DNA of 64,000 bases from Desulfarculales bacterium UBA696. Lineage in GTDB: Bacteria > Desulfobacterota > Syntrophobacteria > Syntrophobacterales > Syntrophobacteraceae. Below are positions 16,876 through 24,723 of this stretch, one piece after another. A program made the position numbers and the translations under genes. Position 1 is the first letter of the stretch. The number at the start of each line of letters is the position of its first letter. The stretch spans positions 4,171 to 68,170 of the forward strand of contig DBMO01000012.1 in NCBI GenBank assembly GCA_002298995.1, written 5' to 3'. The notes below the pieces were generated by a model. That model was not told where the DNA came from, did not search any database, and saw only the letters and a program-made list of their open reading frames with translations.

Positions 16876-16909
16876 AAGGGAACCGCCCGCTTGCCCTGCT
16901 GGTTCGGCA

Positions 16910-17677
16910 TCATTTCGTTGGCCCCTTTTTCTTGATTACTTTCTTTGCCAACGCCGCAAGCTTCTTTGTCTTTGGCGCGTATATCTCGTGAAGTATGTGT
17001 TCAGTCAGTTCGTACGCATCCATGACATTATCCGTGGTGATCTCATTCTTGCCGTTGTTGCCGTGGCTGCCTGCGTTCCCGAGCCACTTGATGGCGAAGA
17101 GGAGGTCCTTTAGTAGGACGTGCTTGCGTGGGAGTAGATCAATTCTTTGGTGCAAGTTTATGGGCCGCCGTTTGCCCTTAACAACGTTGAACCTCTTTAC
17201 GTGCAGCGCGGTAAGCAACTCTTCAATGGCAATGCGCACATTATTGGCCGCCGCGCCCGGAACGGAAAAGAACAGGCGGAATGATTCCCTTAGAGGTTCA
17301 GAGACAGATTCCGGGCAGTCGTCGGGGATGTTTATAAATACGAGATGCGGCTCGAAAAATTTTGGCTGGAAAAAATCGATGTAGGCCTCGTCAACCTCAC
17401 CCCTATAGTCTTGATATACGTGGTGAACGACAGAACCAACGCCTACGTTAGAAACCACCTCCTTGCATTGATCGTTTGTACACACAAGCAGGCAAGAGTA
17501 AACGTATGCGATCCAGTCCGGCTCCCATGCTTCGTGGGAGCGGTCGCGAGATGCCTGCCCTTCCTCTTGAAAGAACGTGTCCTTCTTGATGCGCAAGACG
17601 CCCTTTTGGCACGTGGGACATATCCAATCGGGTGGACTAGCGAGAGTGAATGCGAGCTTTAGAGCTTTTCGGTCCAT
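16910..17677 (-). CDS. DUF4145-domain protein
   Basis: A 255-residue protein with a treble-clef-like zinc site near the N terminus (CPTC at about 20-23, then CTNDQC near 69) and a DUF4145 core: 'AANNVRIAIEELLTALHVKR' and 'LLFAIKWLGNAGSHG'. DUF4145 domains are common beside or fused to restriction enzymes, and this one is the last gene of a minus-strand restriction-modification operon. The C-terminal Lys-rich tail may contact nucleic acid. Its exact role is unknown. Confidence 0.75.
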   Translation of the reverse strand: MDRKALKLAFTLASPPDWICPTCQKGVLRIKKDTFFQEEGQASRDRSHEAWEPDWIAYVYSCLLVCTNDQCKEVVSNVGVGSVVHHVYQDYRGEVDEAYIDFFQPKFFEPHLVFINIPDDCPESVSEPLRESFRLFFSVPGAAANNVRIAIEELLTALHVKRFNVVKGKRRPINLHQRIDLLPRKHVLLKDLLFAIKWLGNAGSHGNNGKNEITTDNVMDAYELTEHILHEIYAPKTKKLAALAKKVIKKKGPTK

Positions 17678-17706
17678 AGTGACGACCTCTTTTTGTACAT
17701 CTTGAT

Positions 17707-18114
17707 TTATGACGCAAAAAAGGCCTTAAGGCGGTCGCGTAGCGCTTCACGGTCTTTAAGCTGGCATTCCCATATCACCAGGACATCCCAGCCCATAGAC
17801 GTTAGCGCATATTGTGACCGTGCGTCGCGCTCTTTGTTGCGGCTGATTTTCTGTATCCAATATTCGGCGTTGTCTTTGGGTTGGCGCGCGCCGCGCTTGC
17901 AGTCGTGCCCATGCCAAAAGCAGCCGTGCACGAAGATGATTTTTCGCAGTCGCGGGAATGTGAGATCGGGTTTGCCCGGCAGATCGTCGCGGTGTAGCCG
18001 GTAGCGCTTGCCCATGGCGTGAACCATGCGGCGCACGATCATTTCAGGCGTTGTATCGCGGCCTTTTACCGCCCTCATGATGTTGCTGCGCGCTTCCGAG
18101 GGCTTTTGCCCCAT
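17707..18114 (-). CDS. vsr: Very-short-patch-repair endonuclease
   Basis: Nicks 5' of T in T:G mismatches created when 5-methylcytosine deaminates, starting repair. The 135-residue protein contains the family's core 'DLPGKPDLTFPRLRKIIFVH' followed by GCFWHGHDC, with the catalytic Asp of KPDL and the zinc-binding Cys/His set. It is encoded with the cytosine-C5 methyltransferase at 19065, its usual partner. It starts 12 bp after the end of the gene at 18127 on the same strand. Confidence 0.95.
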   Translation of the reverse strand: MGQKPSEARSNIMRAVKGRDTTPEMIVRRMVHAMGKRYRLHRDDLPGKPDLTFPRLRKIIFVHGCFWHGHDCKRGARQPKDNAEYWIQKISRNKERDARSQYALTSMGWDVLVIWECQLKDREALRDRLKAFFAS

Positions 18115-18126
18115 GGCCCCTATCCC

Positions 18127-19062
18127 TTAGCGCCTCAGCTCGATTTTTAGGCTCGGATCGGTTTCGACTTCCTCAACAACCTGGTTATAGCGTTCAACCA
18201 GGTCATTAACCGCCGTGCGCCGGCCGCTTGCGGCGAACGTGCCGAGTTCGTAGAGGTTGAGCGCAACGAATTGCTCAACCTCGAAAATGTCGATCCTGTC
18301 GCCAAGGCCGAGGTTTTCCGACAGGCCGGCAGCGACCAACAGCCCCTTTTGCCCCGTCACAATCAAGGGGCGCAAGCCGTCGTTAAGGTTGTCGCGGCAT
18401 TTCTCAATGAGCGCTTCGCCGGGAGATGTCGTTACGTGGATCGCCACGTCACCGATGAGAAAATCCCCCGCCCTACTCGTCGGCGCGTCGGCCGTCGAAA
18501 AACTATTGTGCTCGATCTTGCCAGCATCCAGGACGCAATCAAGCTTTGCGCCGACCAGGTGTTGCATAACGGCGCCGGCGTAATAAACGCCAGGCGTTGT
18601 TTTTTGGCGCTCTTCCGCTTGTTGCAAAACGTCGCCGACGACCGTTCTAAGACTGCGCGAGGCGTCTAATCGAATCTTGAACGGCTTCGCGGCAAAGAAT
18701 TCGTGCACGCGGTCAATCCAAAATCTTTCAATCGCATCGAGATCAACCGCGCCTTCTTCCCGCAGCTCATTGAGCAAGGCTACGTACGCCCGCATGTTGT
18801 TCATGCTCCCCCGGCTCGTGCGCCCTCCTTCGCTCGCCAGAACCCTGACTATGCTGTGTCGGGCTAAGACGGTCTGAACGGCGCCTTTGCCAAGGCCAAG
18901 GACTTGGCCGCCGCCTTCGGTTATCAACTTATCCGGATCAAGGGGCAGGCCCATGGTGCGGGCGTGTTGCGTGATTACCAGCGCTACGCACAGCGGACCT
19001 TTTCCCCGAAAGCTTTTATCCGCAACAAATTGCGCGAGTTTTTCAACGAGGCTTTCCGCCAT
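18127..19062 (-). CDS. Probable restriction protein (DUF4928-like)
   Basis: A 311-residue protein between the methyltransferase and vsr, ending 12 bp before vsr and starting two bases after the methyltransferase stop. I associate it with DUF4928, a family found beside cytosine-C5 methyltransferases, so it is the best candidate for the cognate endonuclease. 'GDFLIGDVAIHVTTSPGEALIEKCRDNL' (split here over residues about 205-232) has the D-x(n)-hydrophobic-x-V pattern of a PD-(D/E)XK core, but I cannot assign the catalytic Lys with confidence. Recognition site unknown. Confidence 0.6.
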   Translation of the reverse strand: MAESLVEKLAQFVADKSFRGKGPLCVALVITQHARTMGLPLDPDKLITEGGGQVLGLGKGAVQTVLARHSIVRVLASEGGRTSRGSMNNMRAYVALLNELREEGAVDLDAIERFWIDRVHEFFAAKPFKIRLDASRSLRTVVGDVLQQAEERQKTTPGVYYAGAVMQHLVGAKLDCVLDAGKIEHNSFSTADAPTSRAGDFLIGDVAIHVTTSPGEALIEKCRDNLNDGLRPLIVTGQKGLLVAAGLSENLGLGDRIDIFEVEQFVALNLYELGTFAASGRRTAVNDLVERYNQVVEEVETDPSLKIELRR

Positions 19063-19064
19063 TC

Positions 19065-20210
19065 TCAGGCTACTTTCTTTGCGCCCAGAGTAAAGGCGGC
19101 AAGCACTGGTTCCAGGATGTGAGCTGCGAGGAATCGCACCACAGGCACAGCCACGCCGTCGCCTGCAATATGATAGGCTTCGTTATATTTTTCCGGTAGC
19201 TTGTATTTTTCCGCCAGACCCATGAGGCGCGCCGCCTCGCGCGGCGAAAGCAGCCGAGACCGCACATTGTCGCCATTGACCACCAGAATTGATTGACGGC
19301 TAGAGCCGCCGACCGGCGTTCGCAAACAGCCAGCCACGTCGTCAAATCGCACTTCGGCGCGCTGCGTTTTGCGACCCTTTTCGTCGAGCCGCATTCTTTT
19401 GTAAATCCCGCCGACCATCCGCTTGCCTGCCTTTTTGGCGTTCTCAACCTTTTGCAGGTTCACCGCGCTCATCATGTCAAGCAGGCGCCGCGTTTCTTCT
19501 GGCGTATGCCATGTAACCCCCTTGGGGATGTTTTCAATGATATCGGCGAAAGTCTTCTGTCGTTTCGGCGGCTGTGGCAACGTCCACCAAATCCAGCTTT
19601 TGCGGGCCTCTTGCGACAACTTGCCATAAGCGCTGAAAAGTCTATCAGAGTGCCATTTCGGATCAGGGCCGGAAGATCTTAGGGTTTCGGGTATTTCTGG
19701 ATTTCCGAGTATGGCAATGATGAACAAACGAGGTCTCGAATGTGGCAGGAAATCAACCGCGTCGATTACGACGGCGCCGAATCTGTAACCGGCGTTAGCA
19801 AGCGCGGCGCCTATTGCGGCAAAGTCTTTGCCGTCATGGGAAGTCAGCGCGCCACAAACGTTTTCAAGAACAGCGAGGCGCGGCGCCCTCTCCTCCCCTT
19901 TTAACTGCACCATCAATTTCCAGAAGGGCCAGAATGTCCCGGACCGGTCGCCTTTAAGGCCTGCGCCGCTTCCAGCCAATGACAGGTCTTGGCAGGGGAA
20001 AGAGGCCCAAGCCAAATCAACGACGCCGGGGAGATCGGCGGTCGTGAGTTTCGCAACATCCCCAACATGCAGCTCCTTGGCGCCCCAATTGGCGCGGTAA
20101 GTCGCTGCCTTTTTTTGATCAAAATCATTTGCAAACACACAACGCCAGTTTTTGCCCAGACCGGCCCGCGCCATGCCGCCGCCTGCGAAAAACTCATAGA
20201 ACAATGCCAT
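19065..20210 (-). CDS. DNA cytosine-C5 methyltransferase
   Basis: SAM-dependent enzyme of 381 residues. Motif I is FYEFFAGGGMA at the N terminus, motif IV is SFPCQDLSLAG with the catalytic Cys, motif VI is LENV, and the C-terminal motif X region is intact. The start at 20210 opens directly with motif I; the 30-residue upstream extension belongs to the overlapping regulator region. Together with vsr and the gene at 18127 it makes a type II-like restriction-modification system. The target sequence cannot be read from the protein. Confidence 0.95.
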   Translation of the reverse strand: MALFYEFFAGGGMARAGLGKNWRCVFANDFDQKKAATYRANWGAKELHVGDVAKLTTADLPGVVDLAWASFPCQDLSLAGSGAGLKGDRSGTFWPFWKLMVQLKGEERAPRLAVLENVCGALTSHDGKDFAAIGAALANAGYRFGAVVIDAVDFLPHSRPRLFIIAILGNPEIPETLRSSGPDPKWHSDRLFSAYGKLSQEARKSWIWWTLPQPPKRQKTFADIIENIPKGVTWHTPEETRRLLDMMSAVNLQKVENAKKAGKRMVGGIYKRMRLDEKGRKTQRAEVRFDDVAGCLRTPVGGSSRQSILVVNGDNVRSRLLSPREAARLMGLAEKYKLPEKYNEAYHIAGDGVAVPVVRFLAAHILEPVLAAFTLGAKKVA

Positions 20211-20212
20211 AA

Positions 20213-20434
20213 TTAGCCCCCGCCCGGAGCGGCTTTCGGCAGCTCGCCGCCGCTTGTTAATTCCCGCGTCAGCTTTTCTTGAATTGCTTCCGCAATCCAT
20301 GTATTGCGCGAAACGCTTCCTGGCCGCAAGGCGTGGGCTTTATCGACCCGGGTGAAAACCTCAGGCGGCAGACGGAGATTAATCCGATGAAGCGTTTTTG
20401 TGCTTTTGGCTGTCTCATGCATTTGCGACGCCAT
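20213..20434 (-). CDS. Small ribbon-helix-helix-like regulator
   Basis: A 73-residue protein with 'TKTLHRINLRLPPEVFTRVD' followed by 'SVSRNTWIAEAIQEKL', the strand-helix-helix pattern of Arc/CopG-type DNA-binding proteins. It is two bases upstream of the methyltransferase on the same strand and could be the controller of this system. I chose ATG 20434, where the RHH begins shortly after; a longer frame to 20584 is improbable because the promoter-like TATAAT lies at 20444-20449 inside it. Confidence 0.65.
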   Translation of the reverse strand: MASQMHETAKSTKTLHRINLRLPPEVFTRVDKAHALRPGSVSRNTWIAEAIQEKLTRELTSGGELPKAAPGGG

Positions 20435-20449
20435 TATGGCGCCATTATA
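20426..20449 (-). promoter_or_regulatory. Possible leaderless promoter with direct repeat
   Basis: On the minus strand TATAATGGCG-CC-ATAATGGCG puts a consensus -10 box (20444-20449) nine bases before the ATG at 20434, so the transcript would begin at or near the start codon. The repeated ATAATGGCG covers the -10 and the start codon and could bind the RHH protein. I see no good -35. Confidence 0.45.
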
Positions 20450-20671
20450 GCGCAAAACGCAATTCGGTTTTGTGTTGGCGGTATTCGGCTTGGCAGAGGC
20501 GCCATAAAAATCCGGACGGCGCTTCAGCATATTGACCCCCTCTGCGCTTCGCGCCCGGATAGAAATCCGTGCCACCCTTTCCATCGCAGGCTCCTGAAGC
20601 CAAAAAGGAAGTACCGTGTATCAGGGATTTCGCGTTCGAACGACAGCCTCTTAACAGCGCCCACCCAACAC

Positions 20672-21259
20672 TCACTTCTCCGAGCCCAGCAAAACATCTT
20701 CCGAAAGGGCGCAGAGGATGTGGCCGGCTGTGATGTGGCATTCCTGGATGATGGCTGTTGTCGGGGATTGAACGTGCAGGATGCAGTCGCACAGGTCGTC
20801 CATTTCAGCTCCGGGAACCCCGGCGAACCCGAGCGTCCCGATGCCGTTTTCCCTGGCAAGCTTGAGGGCCCTCAGCACGTTTGGCGACCGTCCGCTCGTG
20901 CTGATTCCCAGTGCGACGTCGCCGGGCCTTCCCAGGGCGGACAGCTGCCTGGCGAAAATTTCGTCAAATTCGGAGTCGTTGGCTATCGAGGTCAGGATTG
21001 ACGAATCGGTTGTGAGGGCAATCGCAGGCAGGGCCCGGCGCTCGCGCTTGAGGCGGTTTACGAATTCGGCCGCTATGTGCTGCGCATCGGCTGCGCTCCC
21101 GCCGTTTCCGAAAATGAAAAGACGCCCGTCAGCCGCAAATGCCCCCGCAATTCTTCCCGCCATCAGGGGCAGTACTTCGAGACACGTTGGAATAAACGCG
21201 GTCTTTGCAGCGATGCTGTCGCGGATGTGCTGTTCTATGTACGATTTGAACCTGATCAA
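20672..21259 (-). CDS. gmhA: D-sedoheptulose-7-phosphate isomerase
   Basis: First enzyme of ADP-heptose synthesis for LPS core: sedoheptulose-7-P to D-glycero-D-manno-heptose-7-P. The SIS fold is clear: 'FIFGNGGSAADAQHIAAEFV' binds the phosphate and 'LGISTSGRSPNVL' follows. I placed the start at TTG 21259 because AAAAGGGG lies just upstream and the resulting 195 residues match the family; an ATG at 21328 would add 23 atypical residues. It is convergent with the upstream LPS gene waaC across the island. Confidence 0.9.
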   Translation of the reverse strand: MIRFKSYIEQHIRDSIAAKTAFIPTCLEVLPLMAGRIAGAFAADGRLFIFGNGGSAADAQHIAAEFVNRLKRERRALPAIALTTDSSILTSIANDSEFDEIFARQLSALGRPGDVALGISTSGRSPNVLRALKLARENGIGTLGFAGVPGAEMDDLCDCILHVQSPTTAIIQECHITAGHILCALSEDVLLGSEK

Positions 21260-21592
21260 TTTAGGCCCCTTTTCGTTTCGGTAAAGCCTTCCGCCAACAA
21301 ACCGGCAAGCCAGCCGGAAAGATACCATATACCCTGACCTGGTAACAAATGATTCATCTTCCTGGATCTATAGCCATGCTGATGAAGGAATTTATGCTTA
21401 GCATCGGCCCCGGCGTGGCGCGGGCAAGGAATTTCAAGGATGGCATGGGGCTTGCTCAATAACAGGACGGGTTCAGGACGCATTGCGAGCCCTTGTTCGC
21501 TCCAAACCTTCTAAAACAAGGTTGGTAAAGGATAAATCGGGAATTGGCGGCATCAGGTACCGGCGTCAAATTTTTGAAGAAGGGGATGCACA
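21260..21592. other. Leader region of the glycan island
   Basis: About 330 bp between gmhA and rfbF. It should hold the promoter of the 30-kb plus-strand cluster, but no convincing -35/-10 pair or JUMPstart-type element is seen. An imperfect inverted repeat (CCAAACCTT at 21502-21510 with AAGGTTGG at 21518-21525) is the only structure noted. Confidence 0.35.
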
Positions 21593-22366
21593 ATGAAGGT
21601 CGGAATTTTGGCAGGAGGGCTGGGAACCCGTCTTTCAGAGGAAACGGTGGTTAAACCCAAACCCCTGGTCGAAATCGGGGGCAAGCCGATCCTTTGGCAC
21701 ATTATGCGGAGCTTTGCCGATTACGGCTACAACGAATTCGTGATCGCCCTTGGCTACAAGGGTGAGATGATAAAAGACTATTTTATCAACTACCGCAAAA
21801 GGAATTGCAGCCTCACGGTCCGGCTCGCGACCGGCGACTTGATGGTCCACAACGGCCACGCGGAAGATTGGGTGATCCACTTGCTGGATACCGGCGACAA
21901 GACGCAAACCGGAGGACGTGTGAAGCGGATTGCGCAGTTCATCGGTAAAGAGCCTTTCTTCCTGACCTACGGCGACGGTGTCTCCAATGTGGATCTGGAC
22001 AAACTGGTAAAATTCCACCGGGAGCATGGGAAAACCGCCACGGTTACGGCCGTGCGCCCGCCTGCCCGCTTCGGCGGACTGACCTTCGAAAACGAGATCG
22101 TTTCGAGATTCGCCGAGAAGCCTCAAACGGGAGAAGGCTGGATAAACGGCGGGTTCTTTTTGCTCCAACCCGACATTGCAAACTACATAGACAGCGACGA
22201 ACAATCATTTGAATCCAGGCCTCTGGAGCGACTTACAAATGAAAACCAGCTCATGGCCTACCGCCATCATGACTTCTGGCAGTGTATGGATACCTTGAGA
22301 GACGTTCAATTGCTGGAGGGATTGTGGGCATCTGGCAGCCCTCCATGGAGGAGGCCGAAGGCTTGA
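21593..22366 (+). CDS. rfbF: Glucose-1-phosphate cytidylyltransferase
   Basis: Makes CDP-glucose from CTP and glucose-1-phosphate, entering the CDP-deoxysugar pathway. The 257-residue protein opens with the nucleotidyltransferase signature LAGGLGTRLSEET followed by KPKPLVEIGGKP, and has 'YGDGVSNVDL' at the metal site; both are typical of RfbF. First gene of the glycan cluster, with GAAGGGGATG upstream of its ATG. Its last codons overlap the start of rfbG (TTGA), so translation is probably coupled. Confidence 0.95.
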   Translation: MKVGILAGGLGTRLSEETVVKPKPLVEIGGKPILWHIMRSFADYGYNEFVIALGYKGEMIKDYFINYRKRNCSLTVRLATGDLMVHNGHAEDWVIHLLDTGDKTQTGGRVKRIAQFIGKEPFFLTYGDGVSNVDLDKLVKFHREHGKTATVTAVRPPARFGGLTFENEIVSRFAEKPQTGEGWINGGFFLLQPDIANYIDSDEQSFESRPLERLTNENQLMAYRHHDFWQCMDTLRDVQLLEGLWASGSPPWRRPKA

Positions 22367-23343
22367 ATCACTCTTTCTGGCAAAACCGACCCGTCCTTGT
22401 AACAGGCGCAACCGGGCTCCTCGGGAGCTGGCTGGTCCGCCGTCTTCTTGAATCCCAGGCGGATATTACCTGTCTTGTTCGCGACTGGGTGCCTCAAAGT
22501 GAATTCGTGCGATCCGCCGTCATGGAGAAGGTGAAAGTTGTTCGCGGCGACATAAGGGACCGCGATTGCATCGAACGCACCCTGGGCGAGTATGAAATCG
22601 ATACGGTTTTCCACCTGGCGGCCCAAACCATTGTACAGATTGCCAACCGAAATCCGATTTCCACTTTCGAGAGCAACATTCAGGGCACCTGGAACCTTCT
22701 CGACGCCTGCCGGCACAGCCCAATGGTCAAGCAGATCGTTATTGCCTCCTCCGACAAGGCCTACGGCGACCACTATCATTTGCCGTACAGGGAAGACATT
22801 GCCCTGCAAGGGCGACATCCATACGATGTGAGCAAGTCCTGCGCGGATCTTATCGCCCAGTCCTACGCCGTCTCATACGACTTGCCGGTTGCGGTAACGC
22901 GTTGCGGAAATTTCTACGGCGGCGGGGACCTCAACTGGAATCGGATCGTTCCCGGCACAATCCGGTCGGCACTCTTGGGACAGGCTCCGGTGATCCGCTC
23001 CGACGGTTCATTTATCCGGGATTACCTCTATGTGGAAGACGGGGCCGCGGCTTACATGCTCCTTGCCGAAAAGCTCGCCGAAAACCCCGACCTGCGAGGC
23101 CATGCCTTCAATTTCTCAAACGAGTTGCAGACGACCGTCTTAAATCTCGTGCACAGGATCCTTCATCTCATGGGATCGGACCTGGTGCCTGATATCCGCA
23201 GCGAAGCCCAAAACGAGATCCGCCACCAGTACCTCTGCGCGGCAAAGGCCCGAATGGAGCTGGGCTGGGAATCCTTGTACGGACTGGAAGACGGGCTGCG
23301 AAAGACAATTGAGTGGTACGGGGAATATTTCAATGGGCATTGA
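22363..23343 (+). CDS. rfbG: CDP-glucose 4,6-dehydratase
   Basis: NAD-dependent short-chain enzyme that converts CDP-glucose to CDP-4-keto-6-deoxyglucose. VTGATGLLGSWLVRRLL near the N terminus is the nucleotide-binding motif and the catalytic YDVSK lies near residue 150. I chose the TTG at 22363, which overlaps the rfbF stop and follows GGAGGAGG; an ATG at 22345 is an alternative. At 326 residues it is slightly shorter than classic RfbG proteins. The context between rfbF and rfbH supports the call over other epimerases. Confidence 0.88.
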   Translation: MNHSFWQNRPVLVTGATGLLGSWLVRRLLESQADITCLVRDWVPQSEFVRSAVMEKVKVVRGDIRDRDCIERTLGEYEIDTVFHLAAQTIVQIANRNPISTFESNIQGTWNLLDACRHSPMVKQIVIASSDKAYGDHYHLPYREDIALQGRHPYDVSKSCADLIAQSYAVSYDLPVAVTRCGNFYGGGDLNWNRIVPGTIRSALLGQAPVIRSDGSFIRDYLYVEDGAAAYMLLAEKLAENPDLRGHAFNFSNELQTTVLNLVHRILHLMGSDLVPDIRSEAQNEIRHQYLCAAKARMELGWESLYGLEDGLRKTIEWYGEYFNGH

Positions 23344-24694
23344 AGGCGCCGCGCTTCGCAACAAAATTATGGCGCTGGTGGAAGAATATTACGCCACAGC
23401 GTTTCCGCCCGTGCAATTTGTGCCCGGAAAGACGCCGGTGCCCGTTTCCGGAAGAATCTTCGACGCCGAAGATATTCAATGCCTAGTCGATTCCTCGCTT
23501 GATTTTTGGCTGACAACCGGCCGCTTTGCGAAGACATTCGAGAAGGAATTTTCAAAATTCGTGGGTGCCGGGTATTCCTCTCTGACCAATTCCGGCTCCT
23601 CGGCCAATCTCCTTGCGATATCGAGCCTTACCTCCCCGAGGCTGGGAGATCGCGCCCTCAAGGCCGGCGATGAAGTAATCACCGTCGCGGCGGGTTTTCC
23701 AACGACTGTAAATCCGATTATCCAGAATGGTCTGATTCCGGTATTCGTCGATATCAGCCTCCCCACATACAACATCGATACTGCACAGCTCGATCGCGCC
23801 ATATCACAGCGCACGAAAGCGATTTTCCTGGCCCACACTCTCGGAAATCCATTTGACCTTGAAAAGGTGGCGGAGTTCGCAAAAGACCGCGGTCTATGGC
23901 TGGTCGAAGACTGCTGTGACGCGCTGGGCTCGACCTACAAGGGCCAAAATGCCGGCGCCTTCGGCGAACTGTCCACTTTCAGCTTCTACCCCGCCCATCA
24001 CATCACCATGGGCGAGGGCGGGTGCGTATGCACAAACCGTCGGGACCTGAAGGTCCTGGTCGAATCTTTCAGGGATTGGGGACGTGATTGCTGGTGCGAT
24101 ACGGGTGAAGACAACACCTGCAAGCGGCGCTTCGAATGGAAGCTCGGGGACCTGCCCTTCGGCTACGACCACAAATATTGCTACTCGCATATCGGCTACA
24201 ACCTCAAGGCTACCGACATGCAGGCCGCGGTCGGCGTATCCCAGATGAAAAAACTGCCAACCTTCATCGAGACCCGCCGCAAAAATTTCCAGATGCTCCA
24301 CCGGGGGCTGAGCGACCTCCAGGAGTTCCTTATCCTGCCCGAGGCAACGCCGGGCAGCAATCCGAGTTGGTTTGGCTTTCCCATCACCGTAAGGGATAGT
24401 GCGCCGTTTAGCCGAAACGACCTGGTGCTCTTTCTCGACGAGCACAAAATAGCAACGCGCCTGCTTTTTGGCGGGAACCTCACCAGGCAGCCCGCCTACC
24501 GCGACGTCCCATTTCGCGTTGCGGGTGAGCTAAAGGTTTCGGATACCGTAATGAACCAGACATTCTGGATCGGGCTCTATCCCGGCATATCGGAGCCCAT
24601 GATGGATTATGTGCTGGATGTATTCCATCGGATACCAAAAATATTGACGAAGTCCGGAAAGGTTTCCGCAAAGAGTGTTGCCAGCAGCCAGTGA
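23333..24694 (+). CDS. rfbH: CDP-4-keto-6-deoxyglucose 3-dehydrase (E1)
   Basis: PMP and [2Fe-2S] enzyme that removes the C3 hydroxyl in 3,6-dideoxyhexose synthesis. The usual PLP lysine is replaced by His (His222-His223 in FYPAHHITMGEGG), the hallmark of E1. Cys195-X57-Cys253-X1-Cys255-X7-Cys263 matches the published E1 iron-sulfur spacing exactly. The ATG at 23333 overlaps the end of rfbG. The partner reductase E3 is not encoded anywhere in this window. Confidence 0.95.
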   Translation: MGIEGAALRNKIMALVEEYYATAFPPVQFVPGKTPVPVSGRIFDAEDIQCLVDSSLDFWLTTGRFAKTFEKEFSKFVGAGYSSLTNSGSSANLLAISSLTSPRLGDRALKAGDEVITVAAGFPTTVNPIIQNGLIPVFVDISLPTYNIDTAQLDRAISQRTKAIFLAHTLGNPFDLEKVAEFAKDRGLWLVEDCCDALGSTYKGQNAGAFGELSTFSFYPAHHITMGEGGCVCTNRRDLKVLVESFRDWGRDCWCDTGEDNTCKRRFEWKLGDLPFGYDHKYCYSHIGYNLKATDMQAAVGVSQMKKLPTFIETRRKNFQMLHRGLSDLQEFLILPEATPGSNPSWFGFPITVRDSAPFSRNDLVLFLDEHKIATRLLFGGNLTRQPAYRDVPFRVAGELKVSDTVMNQTFWIGLYPGISEPMMDYVLDVFHRIPKILTKSGKVSAKSVASSQ

Positions 24695-24723
24695 CAATTG
24701 CCTGGCCGATTCGGGAGGAACTC

